From: Chloroflexota bacterium
GTDB lineage: Bacteria; Chloroflexota; Anaerolineae; UBA1429
Length of the DNA: 7,210 bases
Direction of reading: 5' to 3'
Assembly: GCA_012513595.1 (NCBI GenBank)
Contig: JAAZBY010000298.1
Location: 1-7,210 of the forward strand
A program made the position numbers and the translations under genes. The notes under the pieces are model-generated. The model did no database searches. It saw only the letters and a program-made list of their open reading frames with translations, and had not been told where the DNA came from. Positions 5,775 to 7,210 of this stretch are shown in pieces (positions within the stretch are counted from its first letter, which is position 1; the number at the start of each line of letters is the position of its first letter).

Positions 5775-6689
5775 GTGGGCCGGGGGGCGCCCGTGCTGAC
5801 GAACCTGCTTCTTGGCGTGGCCATCGCGCTGTTGGTGGTGCTCCTGGTGGTGACGGTGCGCCGCCGCGGCCTGGGGCAGGCGGAGGTCGAGGCGGCCGTG
5901 TCGGGCTCCTGGATCCGCCTGGGCCTGGCCGAACGGATCGGCGCGGTGGAGGAGCAGGCCCGCGAGATCCGGGACTCCTACCGCTCCTTCGAGCAGCTCC
6001 TGCGGGTGCCCACCGAGCGGGGCTCCTTTGGCGAGCTGTCGCTCGACACCATCCTGGCCGACCAGTTGCCGCCGGAGATGTACGGCATCCGCCAGCGCAT
6101 CTTTGACGGCAAGATCCCCGACGCGTCGATCCGCTCGACGGCCGGGATCATCTGCGTGGACTCCAAGTTCCCGCTGGACAACTACCGCCGCGTGGTAGAG
6201 AGCGACGACCCGGCCGAGATCGAGGCCTGCAGGAGGCGCTTCCTGCGCGACCTGCGCGGGCACCTGGCCAAGGTGGGGGAGGACTATGTCCGGCCGGAGA
6301 AGGGCTCGGCGGACTTTGCCTTTGCCTACATCCCCTCGGAGGCGGTCTACTACTACCTGCTGCGCGAGGGGCACGACCTGTTGCGGGACTTTGCCCGGCG
6401 GGGGGTGCAGGTGGTCTCGCCGTTGACGTTGGCGACCAAGATCGAGCTGATCAAGGCGGGCGTGCACGCCAAGCGGTTGAGCGAGGGCGCCCAGCAGGTG
6501 CGCGACGACCTGCGCGCCCTGAGCCAGCGGTTTGCGGCGCTGGACGGGGAGTGGCAGATCCTGTACGGCACGCACCTGTCGAACGCGGCGAGCAAGGCCG
6601 GGGACGTGGACCGTGCCTACCGGGCCCTGCGGCAAGAGTTCCGCCGGGTAGCGGCGGTGGAAGAGGAAGGGGAGAGAGGAGAGGGCTGA
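5775..6689 (+). CDS. rmuC: RmuC-family DNA recombination protein, short form with N-terminal membrane anchor
   Basis: A 304-residue RmuC-family protein (PD-(D/E)XK-like nuclease fold), linked in E. coli to limiting recombination at inverted repeats. One membrane helix lies at about residues 8-28 (LTNLLLGVAIALLVVLLVV), then an Arg-rich stop-transfer and a short charged helix (about 50-78). The core motifs follow: ERGSFGELSLDTILADQLP (81-99), IICVDSKFPLDNYRR (125-139), ADFAFAYIPSEAVYYYLL (179-196) and VQVVSPLTLATKIE (211-224). It ends with YGTHLSNAASKAGDVDRAYRAL, typical of RmuC, then a low-complexity Glu/Gly/Arg tail. E. coli RmuC is about 475 residues with a long coiled coil; here that is nearly gone. 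The start is uncertain: GTG 5775 (AGAGG 5 bases upstream) or GTG 5793. The upstream ATG at 5752 is in another frame and closes after 15 codons. Co-transcription with the preceding gene is likely. Confidence 0.9.
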   Translation: MGRGAPVLTNLLLGVAIALLVVLLVVTVRRRGLGQAEVEAAVSGSWIRLGLAERIGAVEEQAREIRDSYRSFEQLLRVPTERGSFGELSLDTILADQLPPEMYGIRQRIFDGKIPDASIRSTAGIICVDSKFPLDNYRRVVESDDPAEIEACRRRFLRDLRGHLAKVGEDYVRPEKGSADFAFAYIPSEAVYYYLLREGHDLLRDFARRGVQVVSPLTLATKIELIKAGVHAKRLSEGAQQVRDDLRALSQRFAALDGEWQILYGTHLSNAASKAGDVDRAYRALRQEFRRVAAVEEEGERGEG

Positions 6690-6700
6690 CGGGAGCCCTT

Positions 6701-6758
6701 CCGCCGGCACAGGGCAGCGCGCCGCCACACAGACCGCCGGAGTTCGGCCCGGGGACGG
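6701..6758. repeat. 58-base GC-rich direct repeat, copy A
   Basis: Matches 6827-6884 without gaps at 51 of 58 positions by my count. Shared blocks include AGCGCGCCGC and GTTCGGCCCGGGGACGG. It lies 11 bases after the rmuC stop and leads straight into the hairpin at 6763-6808. It is non-coding: no frame matches any family. Confidence 0.8.
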
Positions 6759-6762
6759 TCAC

Positions 6763-6808
6763 GACCCCCGAGTTCTTCCGGCCGTCCGCGGCCGGGAACT
6801 CGGGGGTC
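6763..6808. terminator. Strong hairpin downstream of rmuC, possible terminator or intergenic palindrome (A)
   Basis: GACCCCCGAGTTC (6763-6775) pairs perfectly with GAACTCGGGGGTC (6796-6808). An inner CCGGCCG/CGGCCGG stem stacks on it with a 2-base bulge. The plus-strand transcript continues CTAAAAGG, with no U tract, so intrinsic termination is doubtful. The structure may instead protect the rmuC mRNA 3' end or be a dispersed palindrome. Confidence 0.4.
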
Positions 6809-6826
6809 TAAAAGGCGGCAGGAATC

Positions 6827-6884
6827 CCGCCAGCACAGGGGAGCGCGCCGCAGGACAGACCCCCGGGGTTCGGCCCGGGGACGG
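6827..6884. repeat. 58-base GC-rich direct repeat, copy B
   Basis: Second copy of the sequence at 6701-6758, offset by 126 bases. Here the last third of the repeat itself forms the left side and loop of the hairpin at 6858-6903. In copy A the hairpin follows the repeat instead, so the two units have diverged in how they fold. Confidence 0.8.
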
Positions 6885-6903
6885 GCCGGAAACCCCGGGG
6901 GTC
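6858..6903. terminator. Strong hairpin upstream of the Fur-family promoter, possible terminator or intergenic palindrome (B)
   Basis: GACCCCCGGGG (6858-6868) pairs perfectly with CCCCGGGGGTC (6893-6903), and an inner CGGCCCG/CGGGCCG stem closes on a 4-base loop. No U tract follows (GTGAGGG). Together with hairpin A it could insulate the Fur-family gene from rmuC read-through. Confidence 0.4.
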
Positions 6904-6945
6904 GTGAGGGAGCCCCCGCGCGGTGCTCCTCCTCTCCTCCCTGCC

Positions 6946-6973
6946 TCGACTTTGTCCCCGTTCATGGTATAAT
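6946..6973 (+). promoter_or_regulatory. Extended -10 promoter of the Fur-family gene
   Basis: A perfect TATAAT (6968-6973) is preceded by TGG, giving the TG-N extended -10. The -35 is weak: TCGACT at 6946-6951 with a 16-base spacer. The predicted start, near 6980, falls inside the inverted repeat at 6978-6996, and the leader to ATG 7008 is about 28 bases. Confidence 0.85.
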
Positions 6974-6977
6974 GGCT

Positions 6978-6996
6978 ACTGAGAAGCGTTCTCAGT
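6978..6996 (+). promoter_or_regulatory. Fur-family-type operator (perfect inverted repeat)
   Basis: ACTGAGAAGCGTTCTCAGT has two perfect 8-base arms around a 3-base centre. It begins 4 bases after the -10 box, over the expected transcript start, where a bound repressor would block initiation. The TGAGAA-N3-TTCTCA core resembles Fur/PerR/Zur-class boxes, and the gene it controls encodes a Fur-family protein, so autoregulation is the natural reading. Confidence 0.75.
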
Positions 6997-7007
6997 AAGG
7001 GGGCGGT

Positions 7008-7210
7008 ATGGACGCGTGGTGCAACTCTTTGGAGGCGGCCGGGCACCGGCTGACCGGGCCGCGGCGCGCCGTGATCGACGTGCTGCGCCGCGCCGAGGTC
7101 CCGCTGGAGCCGCAGGAGATCCTGCGCCGCGCCCGGCCGCTGCACGCCGAGCTGGGCCTGGCCACCGTCTACCGCACCGTGCACCTCCTGGCCGGGGAGG
7201 GGCTGCTGCG
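7008..7210 (+). CDS. Fur-family metal- or peroxide-responsive repressor (5' part, cut by the window edge)
   Basis: The first 67 codons of a Fur/Zur/PerR-type regulator are present, covering only the N-terminal winged-helix DNA-binding domain. Signature elements are AGHRLTGPRRAVIDVL (11-26), PLEPQEILRRAR (32-43) and the recognition helix GLATVYRTVHLL (50-61). The C-terminal dimerisation domain with its His/Cys metal ligands lies beyond the window, so Fur, Zur, PerR or Nur cannot be told apart. The ATG at 7008 follows an AAGGGGGCGG ribosome binding site and is confirmed by the promoter and operator just upstream. The gene is transcribed in the same direction as rmuC but has its own promoter. 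Metal-uptake or redox genes might follow, but this is not visible. Confidence 0.92.
   Translation, partial: MDAWCNSLEAAGHRLTGPRRAVIDVLRRAEVPLEPQEILRRARPLHAELGLATVYRTVHLLAGEGLL

Noticed and set aside
5752..5797. ATG overlapping the ADP-ribosylglycohydrolase stop (ATGA) as the rmuC start
   Set aside because: It is in a different frame from rmuC and closes after 15 codons.
4190..5824. Long minus-strand open frame (544 codons) opposite the ADP-ribosylglycohydrolase gene
   Set aside because: It has no family motifs, is rich in Gly/Arg/Ala/Pro/His as expected for the reverse of a GC-rich gene, and ends inside the hairpin repeat. The plus-strand gene has motifs, promoter and ribosome binding site.

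Overview
This is a very GC-rich bacterial window with textbook sigma70-type promoters, AGGAG-type ribosome binding sites and ordinary TGA/TAG stops. The gene complement includes a stand-alone AICAR transformylase, a short RmuC, a divergent ADP-ribosylglycohydrolase and a GNAT of the type common in Chloroflexota. With the ACAGGATT-type intergenic repeats, this suggests Chloroflexota (Anaerolineae-like), but that is a family-resemblance guess, not a proven placement.

Left part, minus strand, read from 3900 down to 88. A promoter at 3872-3900 drives a cysteine hydrolase of the isochorismatase superfamily (3836-3084), then a mandelate-racemase-type enolase-superfamily enzyme (3027-1930). The two are 57 bases apart and look like one catabolic unit of unknown substrate. 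A second promoter in the next gap (1881-1909) probably drives the stand-alone AICAR transformylase (1826-651), a purine-biosynthesis enzyme without its usual IMP cyclohydrolase domain. A GNAT acetyltransferase follows (642-88) and is broken by a single in-frame TGA. Positions 1-87 hold nothing I can support.

Middle, 3837-4411. This is a divergent intergenic region. It carries two near-identical 135-base hairpin elements (3934-4068 and 4109-4243), built from a 9-base ACAGGATTN period, between two outward-facing promoters with almost the same -35/-10 sequences.

Right part, plus strand. A promoter at 4334-4362 drives an ADP-ribosylglycohydrolase-family protein (4412-5755), followed 19 bases later by a compact membrane-anchored RmuC (5775-6689). 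The 318-base gap after it holds a duplicated 58-base GC-rich sequence and two strong hairpins. Next comes an extended -10 promoter whose expected start site lies in a perfect inverted repeat, and then the start of a Fur-family regulator (from 7008) that runs off the window. That arrangement indicates autoregulation by the Fur-family protein.

The observations most worth checking are the paired hairpin element, the single in-frame TGA in the GNAT gene, and the Fur-type operator. I see no CRISPR array, tRNA, rRNA or transposase gene.
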